Source: Alkaliphilus hydrothermalis (GTDB lineage Bacteria; Bacillota; Clostridia; Peptostreptococcales; Natronincolaceae). Taken from it: DNA of 64,000 nucleotides. The position numbers were made by a program, and so were the translations under genes. The stretch covers positions 62,001 to 126,000 of the forward strand of contig NZ_JAFBEE010000001.1 of the NCBI RefSeq assembly GCF_016908555.1, given 5' to 3'. Below, in pieces: positions 36,049 to 44,900 of the stretch. The notes under the pieces are model-generated. The model was not told where the DNA came from, made no database searches, and worked only from the letters and a program-made list of their open reading frames with translations. The stretch's first letter is position 1, and every line of letters begins with the position of its first letter.

Positions 36049-36776
36049 TGAAATTACGTTCTCGATTTAGTAAAAAAGGAGACTTAATATTCATCTCTCA
36101 CCTAGACGTTGTAAGGTTATTTGAAAGGGCTATGAGGCGGGGTAAAATACCTATTTCTTATACTCAAGGCTTTAACCCACACCCTATCATGGCTTTTGCT
36201 ACTGCATTAGGTGTAGGAGTTGAAAGTGAAGCTGAATATATTGATATTCAAGTGGATGAAAAAATCGAAACAGATGAATTTATCAGTAGATTGAACGCCG
36301 TGATGCCTGGAGGGCTAAAAATATTAATGAGTCAATATATTGATTCTTCTGAGGATTCGTTGATGGCTATTCTTAGAAGATCCATTTATCTAGTAAAGAT
36401 AAATTTAGAAAAAACCTTTGACGAGGAAGCTATTAAAGAAAAGATTAATCATTTCTTAACGCTAGAGGAAATCATTGAGGTGAAGGAGAAAAAGAAGAAA
36501 AAGGGCAAAGGATTTAGAAGAGATAAAAACAAAGTGCAAGAAACGAATATTCGCCCATTAATCCATGATCTTTCATTATTTTCTATGAATGGACAAGAGT
36601 TGATATTGAAAATGAATTTAACCACAGGAAGTTCAGGTAATCTGAAGCCAGAGGTTTTAGTAAGGAAATTAGCAGAAGAGACGGATTTACCAATAATATT
36701 AGATACAGTAAGGATTAATAGACTAGAACTATTAAAGGAGAAAGACGGGCAATATGTTACTTTAATAGAAGGATAG
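36048..36776 (+). CDS. DUF2344 / TIGR03936 family protein
   Basis: A 242-aa soluble protein. Conserved N-terminal segment: RSRFSKKGDLIFISHLDVVRLFERAMRR and SYTQGFNPHPIMAFATALGVG (key residues F-SHLD and GFNPHP). A Lys-rich stretch, VKEKKKKKGKG, lies in the middle. AGGAGGG (36033-36039) is spaced for ATG 36048, which overlaps the radical SAM stop codon by one base (TAATG). The two products very likely act together. Confidence 0.88.
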   Translation: MKLRSRFSKKGDLIFISHLDVVRLFERAMRRGKIPISYTQGFNPHPIMAFATALGVGVESEAEYIDIQVDEKIETDEFISRLNAVMPGGLKILMSQYIDSSEDSLMAILRRSIYLVKINLEKTFDEEAIKEKINHFLTLEEIIEVKEKKKKKGKGFRRDKNKVQETNIRPLIHDLSLFSMNGQELILKMNLTTGSSGNLKPEVLVRKLAEETDLPIILDTVRINRLELLKEKDGQYVTLIEG

Positions 36777-36802
36777 CATTAAATAAGTTGGGAGTTGGAT
36801 TT

Positions 36803-38293
36803 ATGAATCAAATAGTTGTTGATGTAGGGTTAGTAGAGACAAGATTGGCGTTATTGGAGAATCAAGAACTAGTTGAGTTATATGTGGAGCGTAAAAACCA
36901 AAAAAGAATAGTTGGAAATATCTACAAGGGGAGAGTAACCAACGTTCTACCAGGAATGCAGGCGGCTTTTGTGGATATAGGCCTTGAAAAAAACAGTTTT
37001 TTATACGTTAAGGACGCAATACCAGAAGAGCTTCTAAATGAAGATGGGGAAGGGGCAAAAGCCCCCTCTATTAAGGATATCCTTAAGCCTGGCCAAGAAC
37101 TGATTGTCCAAGTTATTAAGGAGCCAATTGGAACGAAGGGAGCTAGAGTAACTACTCACCTTACTCTGCCCGGGAGATACATGGTGCTAATGCCCAACAC
37201 AGACTATGTGGGTATCTCTCGTCGAATTGGTAATGAAGAGGAACGGGAACGACTAAAACGTGAGATTGAAGAGCTAAAGCCCGGAAAGATGGGGATTATC
37301 GTAAGGACTGTTGCTGCTGGAAAGACAAAGGAGGATTTTAAAGATGATATTAAATTCCTTCTAAAGCTATGGCAGAAAATAGAGCGTGATAAGAAATTAG
37401 GGTTTGCACCAAGGGTTATCTATAAAGATTTTGACCTGATTAATCGTACTTTAAGGGATATATTTAATAAGGATATTGACCAATTCATCATTAATGATCG
37501 GGAAGAATATCAAAGTGCAAAGGATTTAGTAGATTTAATTTCCCCCCACCTAAGCGATCGTTTAGTATTTGAAGAGGATGATGTTTTTGAAACCTACAAG
37601 ATTGACTCCCAGATAAATAAGGGACTATCAAGAAAGCTGTGGTTGAAAAGTGGAGGGTATATTGTAATAGATACCACTGAAGCATTGACGGTGGTGGATG
37701 TCAATACAGGTAAATACGTTGGTAGTACCGATCTTGATGACACGGTTTTTAAGACTAATCTAGAAGCAGCCACCGAGATTGCTAAACAATTAAGGTTGAG
37801 GGATATCGGTGGGATTATTATTGTAGACTTTATTGACATGACCAATGAAAAATATGATGAAGAGGTCATTAATGTCTTGGAAAAGGCCCTGTCAAAAGAT
37901 CGAACTAAAACTAAAATCCTAGGGATGACTAACTTAGGCTTAGTTGAGATCACAAGGAAAAAAGTACGACAAAGACTAGATTTTCTGTTGCAAAGAAAAT
38001 GTGAAAATTGTGAAGGTACAGGAAAAGTTGCTTCTGAATATACCCTTTTACATAAACTTGAAAAGCATCTGAAGCGGATGAAGGAACACACCACATGTAC
38101 AGCGGTGCTTTTTGAGGTGAGTCCTACCACTTTAGAAGTCATTGATACTCAAAGGGAGATATTGGAGGAAATGGAGCGGATTACAGACATTAAGGTATTC
38201 TTTGCTTTTGATGAAAAGTTACCCTACGGGGAGTTAAATCGAAAAAATATGGGAAACATTGAAATGATTGAAAAACTTCTGCAAGAAAAGTAA
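36803..38293 (+). CDS. rng: Ribonuclease G/E-family endoribonuclease
   Basis: A 496-aa enzyme. S1-like RNA-binding domain (GNIYKGRVTNVLPGMQAAFVDIG), then the catalytic domain with VIDTTEALTVVDVNTGKYVG and GGIIIVDFIDM (Mg2+-binding Asp residues), and the zinc-link cysteines in RKCENCEGTG. It is the length of RNase G, lacking the long C-terminal scaffold of E. coli RNase E. It processes rRNA and starts mRNA decay. ATG 36803 fits GGAG (36791-36794). Confidence 0.95.
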   Translation: MNQIVVDVGLVETRLALLENQELVELYVERKNQKRIVGNIYKGRVTNVLPGMQAAFVDIGLEKNSFLYVKDAIPEELLNEDGEGAKAPSIKDILKPGQELIVQVIKEPIGTKGARVTTHLTLPGRYMVLMPNTDYVGISRRIGNEEERERLKREIEELKPGKMGIIVRTVAAGKTKEDFKDDIKFLLKLWQKIERDKKLGFAPRVIYKDFDLINRTLRDIFNKDIDQFIINDREEYQSAKDLVDLISPHLSDRLVFEEDDVFETYKIDSQINKGLSRKLWLKSGGYIVIDTTEALTVVDVNTGKYVGSTDLDDTVFKTNLEAATEIAKQLRLRDIGGIIIVDFIDMTNEKYDEEVINVLEKALSKDRTKTKILGMTNLGLVEITRKKVRQRLDFLLQRKCENCEGTGKVASEYTLLHKLEKHLKRMKEHTTCTAVLFEVSPTTLEVIDTQREILEEMERITDIKVFFAFDEKLPYGELNRKNMGNIEMIEKLLQEK

Positions 38294-38303
38294 TTCTAAA
38301 GGG

Positions 38304-38332
38304 TTGACAAGGATTGGTGATTATGATAATAT
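38304..38332 (+). promoter_or_regulatory. Promoter of the rplU operon
   Basis: TTGACA (38304-38309) and TAATAT (38327-38332) with a 17-base spacer, just after the rng stop codon. Confidence 0.7.
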
Positions 38333-38339
38333 TTTATAT

Positions 38340-38407
38340 TGTAAGTAGCCGCGCGAATCGGGTTTTAAAAACGTAAAGTTACCTAGCATTCGGCGAGACT
38401 GGGTTGA
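38340..38407 (+). promoter_or_regulatory. L21 leader RNA (ribosomal protein autoregulatory element)
   Basis: Between the promoter and rplU lies a conserved-looking leader with GTAGCCGCGCGAATCGGG, then AAAGTTACC pairing back toward GTAGC, and CGAGACTGGGTTGAGGAGG. This arrangement resembles the L21 leader known upstream of rplU in Firmicutes, thought to bind ribosomal protein L21 and regulate the operon. Recognition is from memory of the motif, not a covariance search. Confidence 0.7.
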
Positions 38408-38419
38408 GGAGGTGTATAT

Positions 38420-38731
38420 ATGTACGCAATTATTGAAACAGGTGGTAAACAATACAGAGTTCAAGAAGGAGACACACTTTTCGTTGAAAAGCTAGAAGTA
38501 GCTGAAGGTGATGTTATTACTATTGACAATGTATTAGCAGTTTCTAAGGATGGTAACCTTACTTTAGGTGCCCCAACAGTTGAAGGTGCTAAGGTTGAAG
38601 CTAAGGTTCTTGCTCAAGGTAAAGCTAAGAAAGTGATCGTTTTCAAGTTCAAGAGAAAAAAGGATTACAGAAAGAAGCAAGGTCATAGACAACCATTCAC
38701 TAAGTTAGTAATCGAAAAAATCAATGCTTAG
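38420..38731 (+). CDS. rplU: 50S ribosomal protein L21
   Basis: A 103-aa protein with the full L21 pattern: MYAIIETGGKQYRVQEGD and FKFKRKKDYRKKQGHRQPFT. First gene of the rplU-prp-rpmA operon, behind GAGGAGGTG. Confidence 0.99.
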   Translation: MYAIIETGGKQYRVQEGDTLFVEKLEVAEGDVITIDNVLAVSKDGNLTLGAPTVEGAKVEAKVLAQGKAKKVIVFKFKRKKDYRKKQGHRQPFTKLVIEKINA

Positions 38732-38741
38732 GACATAGACT

Positions 38742-39074
38742 ATGATATCCATTGATATACGTAGAAATGAACAAAAGGAAATCTCGAGCTTTGAAATTTC
38801 TGGTCATGCTGAATCAGCAGAACACGGACAAGATATTGTTTGTGCTGCTGTGTCGGTACTAAGCCAAACAATAGTTTTAGGATTACATGAGGTTGCAGGA
38901 GTTAAAGTTCCCTATGAAATCAATAGCGGGTTCCTAGTGAGTAGCGTTCCCGAGGGTCTAACAAAAGAAGAACGCCAAAAGGTAAATCTTCTCTTGGAGA
39001 CAATGGTTATAGGATTTAAAAATCTTGCAACAGGATATGCAGAATATATAGAGCTTCATGACAAGGAGGTGTAA
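38742..39074 (+). CDS. prp: Ribosomal-processing cysteine protease Prp
   Basis: A 110-aa protein (YsxB family) with ISGHAESAEHGQDIVCAAVSVL, which provides the catalytic His (GHA) and Cys (DIVCAAVS). Prp removes the N-terminal extension from ribosomal protein L27 in Firmicutes. The adjacent L27 has that extension, so enzyme and substrate are encoded side by side. Confidence 0.96.
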   Translation: MISIDIRRNEQKEISSFEISGHAESAEHGQDIVCAAVSVLSQTIVLGLHEVAGVKVPYEINSGFLVSSVPEGLTKEERQKVNLLLETMVIGFKNLATGYAEYIELHDKEV

Positions 39075-39077
39075 GTC

Positions 39078-39368
39078 ATGTTATTCGTAATGGATCTTCA
39101 ACTATTTGCCAGTAAAAAAGGGGTAGGTAGTTCTAAAAACGGTCGTGACAGTATTGCAAAGAGATTAGGCGTTAAGAGAGCTGATGGTCAATTTGTTAGT
39201 GCTGGAAATATATTAGTAAGACAAAGAGGAACTAAAATCCATCCAGGAGCTAACGTAGGAAAGGGTTCTGATGATACTCTATTCGCTATGGTAGACGGAG
39301 TGGTTAAGTTTGAAAGAAAAGATAAGAACAGAAAGCAAGTAAGCGTTTACGCTAGAGAAGCTCAATAA
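39078..39368 (+). CDS. rpmA: 50S ribosomal protein L27 with Prp-cleaved N-terminal extension
   Basis: A 96-aa protein. After a short extension containing DLQLFASKKG (Prp cuts after F-A), the L27 sequence continues GVGSSKNGRDSIAKRLGVKR and RQRGTKIHPGANVG. The mature N-terminus reaches the peptidyl-transferase centre. The gene begins four bases after the prp stop. Confidence 0.98.
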   Translation: MLFVMDLQLFASKKGVGSSKNGRDSIAKRLGVKRADGQFVSAGNILVRQRGTKIHPGANVGKGSDDTLFAMVDGVVKFERKDKNRKQVSVYAREAQ

Positions 39369-39427
39369 GCCCTCTAATATAAAGAAAACCGCCAATGAAA
39401 ATTGGTGGTTTTTTTATATTAGAGGGC
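39369..39427 (+). terminator. Very long terminator hairpin after rpmA
   Basis: From the base after the rpmA stop codon, GCCCTCTAATATAAAG...ACCGCCAAT pairs almost perfectly with ATTGGTGGT...TATATTAGAGGGC across a GAAA loop, giving a stem of about 27 bp. The T-run is part of the right arm. Confidence 0.9.
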
Positions 39428-39744
39428 CCAGCAAGCCGTTAATTGCTAGGTCCAGCAAAATAGCAGACCGCAACATAAAGTGAATGCCAGCCCGTCCCTA
39501 AGTATAACACGAGCATAATGTATCTTTTGTAAATAATCAAAATATTTTAAAAAAATATTCTGTAGAATAATACGGGCAATAGTATCAAAATAGAGAATTG
39601 ATAATATTTGTACAAATCGTTACAATTGTAATTTAACGACATGATATTGCACAATTCTCCAAAAACTGATATACTACATTACATAATTTGAATAGTTTAG
39701 TTACTTTAAACAAAACATAAGGCTTAACTTCGGGGGAGGTTGAA
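39428..39744 (+). promoter_or_regulatory. Upstream region of the pilus-like operon
   Basis: About 315 bases without a gene. A candidate promoter, TTGCAC (39647-39652), 17-base spacer, TATACT (39670-39675), precedes the kinase-fusion gene by about 70 bases. A G+C-richer segment at 39428-39515 (with GCCAGCCCGTCCC) differs from the rest; I do not recognise it as a known RNA. Confidence 0.45.
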
Positions 39745-41490
39745 ATGATAATTGTTATCATCGTTTTGATAGGTATTGCAATATCATTGAGCTTGTTACT
39801 AATTGTGGATAAAAAAAGTAAAGAAGAAAAGGCCAATGAATGTATAGAAGAATACTTTGATGAAGCTACCTCTACAGAGCTAATAAGTGAAGTGTTACAG
39901 ACGGAGTTAATGGTGAAGCATAAGCAGGAGTTTGACCTAAAAGGAAAGACTTTGAATGGTTTATATAGGGTTGAAGGGGTTCTTGGAGAAGGAGGAATGG
40001 GAAGGGTTTATTTATGTAGGAATATTAAATTAGGGAACCTTTGGGCAATAAAGTTTATACCCAACCATAATCTACATAAAACTCGTTTAAGATTTGCAGA
40101 AGAAGACATCTTAAAAAAATTACATCATATTCATTTACCACAGATTGTAGACATTTTTAGAGATGACAAGGGAACATATATTGTAGAAAGTTACATAGAG
40201 GGAAAGTCTCTTGATAAAAAACATAAGGAAGAAGGTCCCTTTAAGGAAGAGGTAGTGCTAAAATGGCTTAGACATTTAACTGATGTTCTAGTTTATCTCC
40301 ATAGTATGGAACCTTATCCTATTATTTATGGTGATATGAAACCCTCAAATGTGATGATTACCCGTGATGGTGGGGCAGTATTGGTTGACTTCAGTGTTTC
40401 AATGGAGCTAAGGGATAAAAATGAAGAGGATTACTTTACTTCACCATTGGGGATTACAGTAAAGTTCGCAGCCCCAGAGCAATTAAAGGGATATTTGGAT
40501 ATTAGGTCAGATATCTATAGTCTTGGGTTCATGATATGCCACCTGCTACAGGGACAAGAAGACTTAAGTAAGATAGGGACTAAAGGGCTGAAGGGGAAGG
40601 TATCAAAAGAACTGCTACAGCTTTTGGACAAATGCTTGAAGCAGGATCTTCATCTGAGATACCAAACGGCAAAAGAACTAAGGGAAGATTTGAATCGATT
40701 AGATAAAGGAAAACCTTCAATAATCAGTATCTTTTCAAAGCCAACATATCAAACCCCCTCTGACTATAAAAAACTTATTGCTGTAATGAGTCCAGAATCC
40801 ACAGGTAAGACAACAATTTCAGCTGGGTTAGCATGGAACTACGCTGAAAAAGGAATTAAGACCATCTTGATAGATACGGACTTTATCAACAAAGATATCT
40901 ATTATTATTTCAATTTAGACTTTGCTAATTGTTTAGGGAATCAAGGGGGAGGAAAAATACCAGTACCACAAAAAATAAATCATTATTTATCAATGTACTC
41001 TGAGCATAGGGATGTTAAAGTAAACCTCGGTCCTGAAATCATTAAAGAAATAATCCTTCGAAGTAAAGTTGATGCTCAAGTAGTGATTGTGGATTTGGGT
41101 AGGGGGTTAGAAAGTCCCGCCTATAGGGAAATCCTCTCGTTGGTTGATCACAAGCTGTTGGTGGTGGATCAAAGGGTTAACGTGTTAAACAGACTACCTC
41201 TACAGTTGTATAGCAATCGTGATTGGTTAAAGAATACTGACTTAGTAATCAATCGCTATACAGATTCAGGATATCTCAAAGGAAGAAATATTAAAGGCTA
41301 CTTTAAGGGAATTGATGTTGCAGAGGAGGGCGTGTTTGATCTAAAGATTAATGAAATATTTTACGTTAGGGAGGATTATTCAGCTGTCCTAAAGGCGTTG
41401 GAGGAGAGGGAGCCCCCCGTAGTTTACAGTACAAAAATAAAGGAAGATATAGATGCTTTAGGTCAATACTATTTTCCCACTAATCAATAA
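39745..41490 (+). CDS. Membrane-anchored Ser/Thr kinase fused to a MinD/ParA-like ATPase
   Basis: A 581-aa protein. A membrane helix spans about residues 2-21. Residues 72-330 form a Hanks-type kinase domain: glycine loop GEGGMGRVYL, WAIKF lysine (about 103), catalytic loop YGDMKPSNVM (Asp about 197; Tyr-Gly replace His-Arg) and VDFSVS in place of DFG (Asp about 215), then KFAAPEQL and SDIYSLGFMICHLL. Residues 340-580 form a MinD/ParA-like ATPase with SPESTGKTTIS (about 349-359), ILIDTDF and VVIVDLGRG. The first gene of the pilus-like locus, it probably controls assembly by phosphorylation or localisation; no such role is proven. Catalytic Lys and both Asp residues remain, so activity is possible. 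Confidence 0.85.
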   Translation: MIIVIIVLIGIAISLSLLLIVDKKSKEEKANECIEEYFDEATSTELISEVLQTELMVKHKQEFDLKGKTLNGLYRVEGVLGEGGMGRVYLCRNIKLGNLWAIKFIPNHNLHKTRLRFAEEDILKKLHHIHLPQIVDIFRDDKGTYIVESYIEGKSLDKKHKEEGPFKEEVVLKWLRHLTDVLVYLHSMEPYPIIYGDMKPSNVMITRDGGAVLVDFSVSMELRDKNEEDYFTSPLGITVKFAAPEQLKGYLDIRSDIYSLGFMICHLLQGQEDLSKIGTKGLKGKVSKELLQLLDKCLKQDLHLRYQTAKELREDLNRLDKGKPSIISIFSKPTYQTPSDYKKLIAVMSPESTGKTTISAGLAWNYAEKGIKTILIDTDFINKDIYYYFNLDFANCLGNQGGGKIPVPQKINHYLSMYSEHRDVKVNLGPEIIKEIILRSKVDAQVVIVDLGRGLESPAYREILSLVDHKLLVVDQRVNVLNRLPLQLYSNRDWLKNTDLVINRYTDSGYLKGRNIKGYFKGIDVAEEGVFDLKINEIFYVREDYSAVLKALEEREPPVVYSTKIKEDIDALGQYYFPTNQ

Positions 41491-41534
41491 TGCAGCTAGT
41501 ACATGTTTTATTTATAAGAAGAAGGAGGGACGGA

Positions 41535-42392
41535 ATGGGTATTAGAAATCAAAGGATTCTTATGGGTGCAATTGCCTTTTGTCTTTTACTGGCTTTCATT
41601 TTTTTCTATTTTAATAATATTAAGATACCAAAAATGAAAGCTATAACCGAGGCTCGAATAAGGGCTGAGCTAGATGTAAATGCCATGCCAAGTAGATTGG
41701 TGGCTGTGGTAACTGCTCCAGAGGGGGTCTCTCTATATACTGAAATGACAGAAGAAGTGGTAAATGCCACTATCTCGTTAGTAGAGATTCCAGATAAATA
41801 TATTGTTGAGGGTGGAATCGAAAATATTAACCAAATTAAAGGAATGATTACGAAGCATCCCCTAAACTATGGTCAGCAATTACTCTTGGATCAGTTTTAC
41901 ACAGAGGAGAATTGGTATGGAGAAATGGAGAGATTGAAGGAATTTCCTGTGAGTAGTATCGTGGCAGATGAAGTAAAGTCGGGAAATATTATTGATATGA
42001 TTATCAATTACGGTAATGGTGACTACGATGTTGTCGTTTCTAAAACCAAGGTTAGAAAAGTCATGTCCAATGAACCACAGGGAGGGAACGTAGGGCAGGA
42101 GGATCATGGATACACTGTTGTTTTAGCTGTGGATGAAACCCAATATCGAGATTTGCAATTGGCGCAAGAATTAGGGAAGCTTGAAACGCGATTATATCTT
42201 GATACAAATCAAACTGCTTCATTGACGACTTTTGATTATCAAAAGCAGTTAAAGCAACTGAGATTAGATAATGTAGCAACAAAGGGGATTGGAAGTATGC
42301 AAAAAAGTACAATTAAAAATGAAGAAGAAAAAGAACTTGACGAAGATATTAACAAAGAACGGACAGGAAATACAATGAATTATCGACCGTAG
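41535..42392 (+). CDS. CpaB/RcpC-like single-span membrane protein (SAF domain)
   Basis: A 285-aa protein with one membrane helix (about residues 9-27) and an extracytoplasmic region. Features such as VNATISLVEIPDKYIVEGGIENINQI and VDETQYRDLQLAQELGKLETRLYL resemble the SAF/CpaB domains of Tad pilus proteins, but similarity is weak. The C-terminus is charged. AAGGAGGG (41522-41529) indicates ATG 41535 rather than ATG 41490. Likely part of the envelope-spanning pilus apparatus. Confidence 0.6.
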   Translation: MGIRNQRILMGAIAFCLLLAFIFFYFNNIKIPKMKAITEARIRAELDVNAMPSRLVAVVTAPEGVSLYTEMTEEVVNATISLVEIPDKYIVEGGIENINQIKGMITKHPLNYGQQLLLDQFYTEENWYGEMERLKEFPVSSIVADEVKSGNIIDMIINYGNGDYDVVVSKTKVRKVMSNEPQGGNVGQEDHGYTVVLAVDETQYRDLQLAQELGKLETRLYLDTNQTASLTTFDYQKQLKQLRLDNVATKGIGSMQKSTIKNEEEKELDEDINKERTGNTMNYRP

Positions 42393-42418
42393 GACAATAG
42401 ATAATGGGGTGTTAAGAA

Positions 42419-43237
42419 ATGATTGCAATTACAGCTCCGAAGAAAGGCTTAGGTCAAACCGTCGTTTCGATTAATCTTGCCATCAGAATGGGGAGTCTGC
42501 TGGAGGATAGGGTTTTACTAATAGATAGCAACAAATATTGCTGTGGTGTGGTGGATTATTTAAGTAATTCTTCATGGACAAGGGGACTAGATGAATTTAA
42601 GATTAATATTGAAAGTGGTATGGGGATAGGACAGAACCCCCATAGTTGGTCTAAGACCATAAATCCTCGACTAGATATAATGGCATCAAATCAGTATTTG
42701 CAATTAATTGAAAAAGATATTGAAAAACTGAAGGAATACACTAACTGTAACTACCCCATAGCTTTAGTGGACACAATTGCAGGTGAAAATAGCTTGACGG
42801 ATATTTTTCTGAAAAAGTCAAGTATAGTAATCGTAGTATTGACTCAAAACAAAAGTGAAATTCGCTTAATAAAGGATAAAAGGCTGTACGGGGAGCTAAA
42901 GGATAAAATTATCTTCGTGATTAATCAATATCAAGCAGAGATAAATGCGATTAAAATTAGATATGGTTTGAAGGAAATTTCAGAGGAGTTAAAGGAGTTG
43001 GGGTTTAAACAAAATCCTATTTTTATACTTCCCTATGATGTAGATTTAGTAAATGAATGCAATGACAGCACACTATTGAATTTTAGCATGGCAAGGGAGC
43101 ATCAATCTAGTCCATACCACAAAAAATTAGATCTACTTGCCAGAGAAACATTGAAACAGCATGGGAATCTAGTTTTGACTAATAATATTGAAAAAGTGAA
43201 GAAAAAAGGTTTTGTTTTCAATCTTTTCAATCTGTAG
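42419..43237 (+). CDS. CpaE/TadZ-like MinD-family protein with altered P-loop
   Basis: A 272-aa protein of the MinD/ParA fold: ITAPKKGLGQTVVSINLA replaces the usual GKGGVGKT loop (the second lysine is Gln), followed by VLLIDSNKYCCGV and IALVDTIAG. It fits TadZ/CpaE proteins, several of which have degenerate P-loops and act as polar localisation factors of Tad pili. ATP hydrolysis is doubtful. It sits directly before the assembly ATPase gene. Confidence 0.7.
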   Translation: MIAITAPKKGLGQTVVSINLAIRMGSLLEDRVLLIDSNKYCCGVVDYLSNSSWTRGLDEFKINIESGMGIGQNPHSWSKTINPRLDIMASNQYLQLIEKDIEKLKEYTNCNYPIALVDTIAGENSLTDIFLKKSSIVIVVLTQNKSEIRLIKDKRLYGELKDKIIFVINQYQAEINAIKIRYGLKEISEELKELGFKQNPIFILPYDVDLVNECNDSTLLNFSMAREHQSSPYHKKLDLLARETLKQHGNLVLTNNIEKVKKKGFVFNLFNL

Positions 43238-43247
43238 GAGGTATTTT

Positions 43248-44900
43248 GTGAAGCTTGAGAAAGCGTTAGAAAAGATAACGAAGGAACTCGAAAAGATCTA
43301 TGATAACACGGACATTTATAGTGGGCTTTTTCAGATAGATAAGAAGGTTGCGGAAACAGAGATAGAATATTTTGGAGAAATGAAGGATAGGGCAGTTCTA
43401 GGGGATTATGCCGCAAGAAGCTATGTGATTCATCAATATGGAAAAATGATGATAGAGGTTCTAGGTTATCATTCCCACGAGATAGACAGTATCATTGATT
43501 TTAAGTGCCTGACAAATAATCCTCCTCACGTCTTGTTTGAAGTGTTACTCTATGTATTTGATCTCTCGGAAATAATTGATAAATATCAGTTAGATATAGC
43601 AGTGACGGGGGAGCAAATCAGTCGAATTGCCGAGGCAGAAAAGGATGGAATAGCTATTGCCTTTGGGGATTTTAGCAATAGGGTACAGCTTTTAGCTTCT
43701 ATGGTATATGCCAGGGAAGACGGTCAAGATATCATCGATACCCTTCAACATCACAATATTAATGAAATCGGTATACTTAATAAAGATTATATCTACATTG
43801 TCTATAAAGGAAGAAAGCTTCAACTATCATTTTTATCCTTTGGAAATCGAGAAAGAATAATCAATATTCAAAAGAAAACAACAAGAAATGCCAAGTTGCA
43901 ATATGACCAGCAAAATCCAACGGTCGTGGCATCTAAATATAATGCAAGTAGAATCACTGTTGCAGGATATGATGCTACTGCTACAGACGAAGATTTGATT
44001 TATAACGAGAGAATTTTTAATATAAAGCAAATATCCTTAGAGGATATGAGGGATACATACAATACCATCAATCAGCTTATATTTAATCTTCTAGATATAA
44101 ATCAAAGGGGGAGGGGATCCTACTTGGTTTCTGGTAGTGATATGGGAGTTGGAAAGTCAACTTTTTTAACTGCCACCATAGAAAAGGTACCCGATTATTG
44201 GGGTATAGGGATATTAGATACTCAGGACGAGCTTCAAGTGATGAAAAAATATCCCCATAAAAATGTGATTACATTAATAGAAAACTCCAAAAGATCCATT
44301 GCACAAGAATTTCAGGTTATGTTGAAAATGGCGAGGGATGTAATCTTTGTAGGTGAAATTACGAAGCCAGAAGAAATAAGCGAACTTTTAAATGCTTCTT
44401 TGAGATTGAATTCTGGGGTTGGAGGAACAATTCATCTGATTTCTCCCTTTGAAGCTGTAGCCAATTGTAGAAATCTATTGATGGGGACAGATATGTATGA
44501 CCAGAGTGACAAAGCAGAGGAGGATATAGCAAGGGGGATCGATTTCGTTTTACATCTTGCAAAACTCCCCAATGGAAGAATTGTTCTAGATAGGATCGTT
44601 GAAATTTGTTATACACAGAAGGATTTATCTGTAGAATCAGATTTAACAGGTACAATAGAAGAAAAGCTCTCTAATACCCTCAATCTATTACAATTTGCCC
44701 TATTAAAATACCTGTATCCAAAGTGCTATCAATATAACGAAATCCTTCGATATGATAGAGGAAAGGATTGTTGGATTCCTGTTAACTTGCCTTCTCAACA
44801 GTATTTTAATAAAATCCAACAGTATGTATCAGATGAAGAAATAGAAGGTTTTAAAGCTTACTTTCTTCAGGAGCAACGTAAAGCAGGTGACATTAGATGA
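43248..44900 (+). CDS. TadA/VirB11-like secretion ATPase
   Basis: A 550-aa type II/IV secretion ATPase. The N-terminal about 270 residues are poorly conserved; the C-terminal domain has Walker A GSDMGVGKSTFLTA (near 300), an Asp box around WGIGILDTQDELQ, Walker B ARDVIFVGEIT and a His box GVGGTIHLIS. It would power pilin polymerisation or secretion. TAGGAGGT (43235-43242) fixes the start at GTG 43248. Its end overlaps the next gene by four bases. Confidence 0.82.
   Translation: MKLEKALEKITKELEKIYDNTDIYSGLFQIDKKVAETEIEYFGEMKDRAVLGDYAARSYVIHQYGKMMIEVLGYHSHEIDSIIDFKCLTNNPPHVLFEVLLYVFDLSEIIDKYQLDIAVTGEQISRIAEAEKDGIAIAFGDFSNRVQLLASMVYAREDGQDIIDTLQHHNINEIGILNKDYIYIVYKGRKLQLSFLSFGNRERIINIQKKTTRNAKLQYDQQNPTVVASKYNASRITVAGYDATATDEDLIYNERIFNIKQISLEDMRDTYNTINQLIFNLLDINQRGRGSYLVSGSDMGVGKSTFLTATIEKVPDYWGIGILDTQDELQVMKKYPHKNVITLIENSKRSIAQEFQVMLKMARDVIFVGEITKPEEISELLNASLRLNSGVGGTIHLISPFEAVANCRNLLMGTDMYDQSDKAEEDIARGIDFVLHLAKLPNGRIVLDRIVEICYTQKDLSVESDLTGTIEEKLSNTLNLLQFALLKYLYPKCYQYNEILRYDRGKDCWIPVNLPSQQYFNKIQQYVSDEEIEGFKAYFLQEQRKAGDIR

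Noticed and set aside
37594..38142. 182-codon minus-strand frame inside rng
   Set aside because: Antisense to the conserved catalytic domain of RNase G; no ribosome site or family match.
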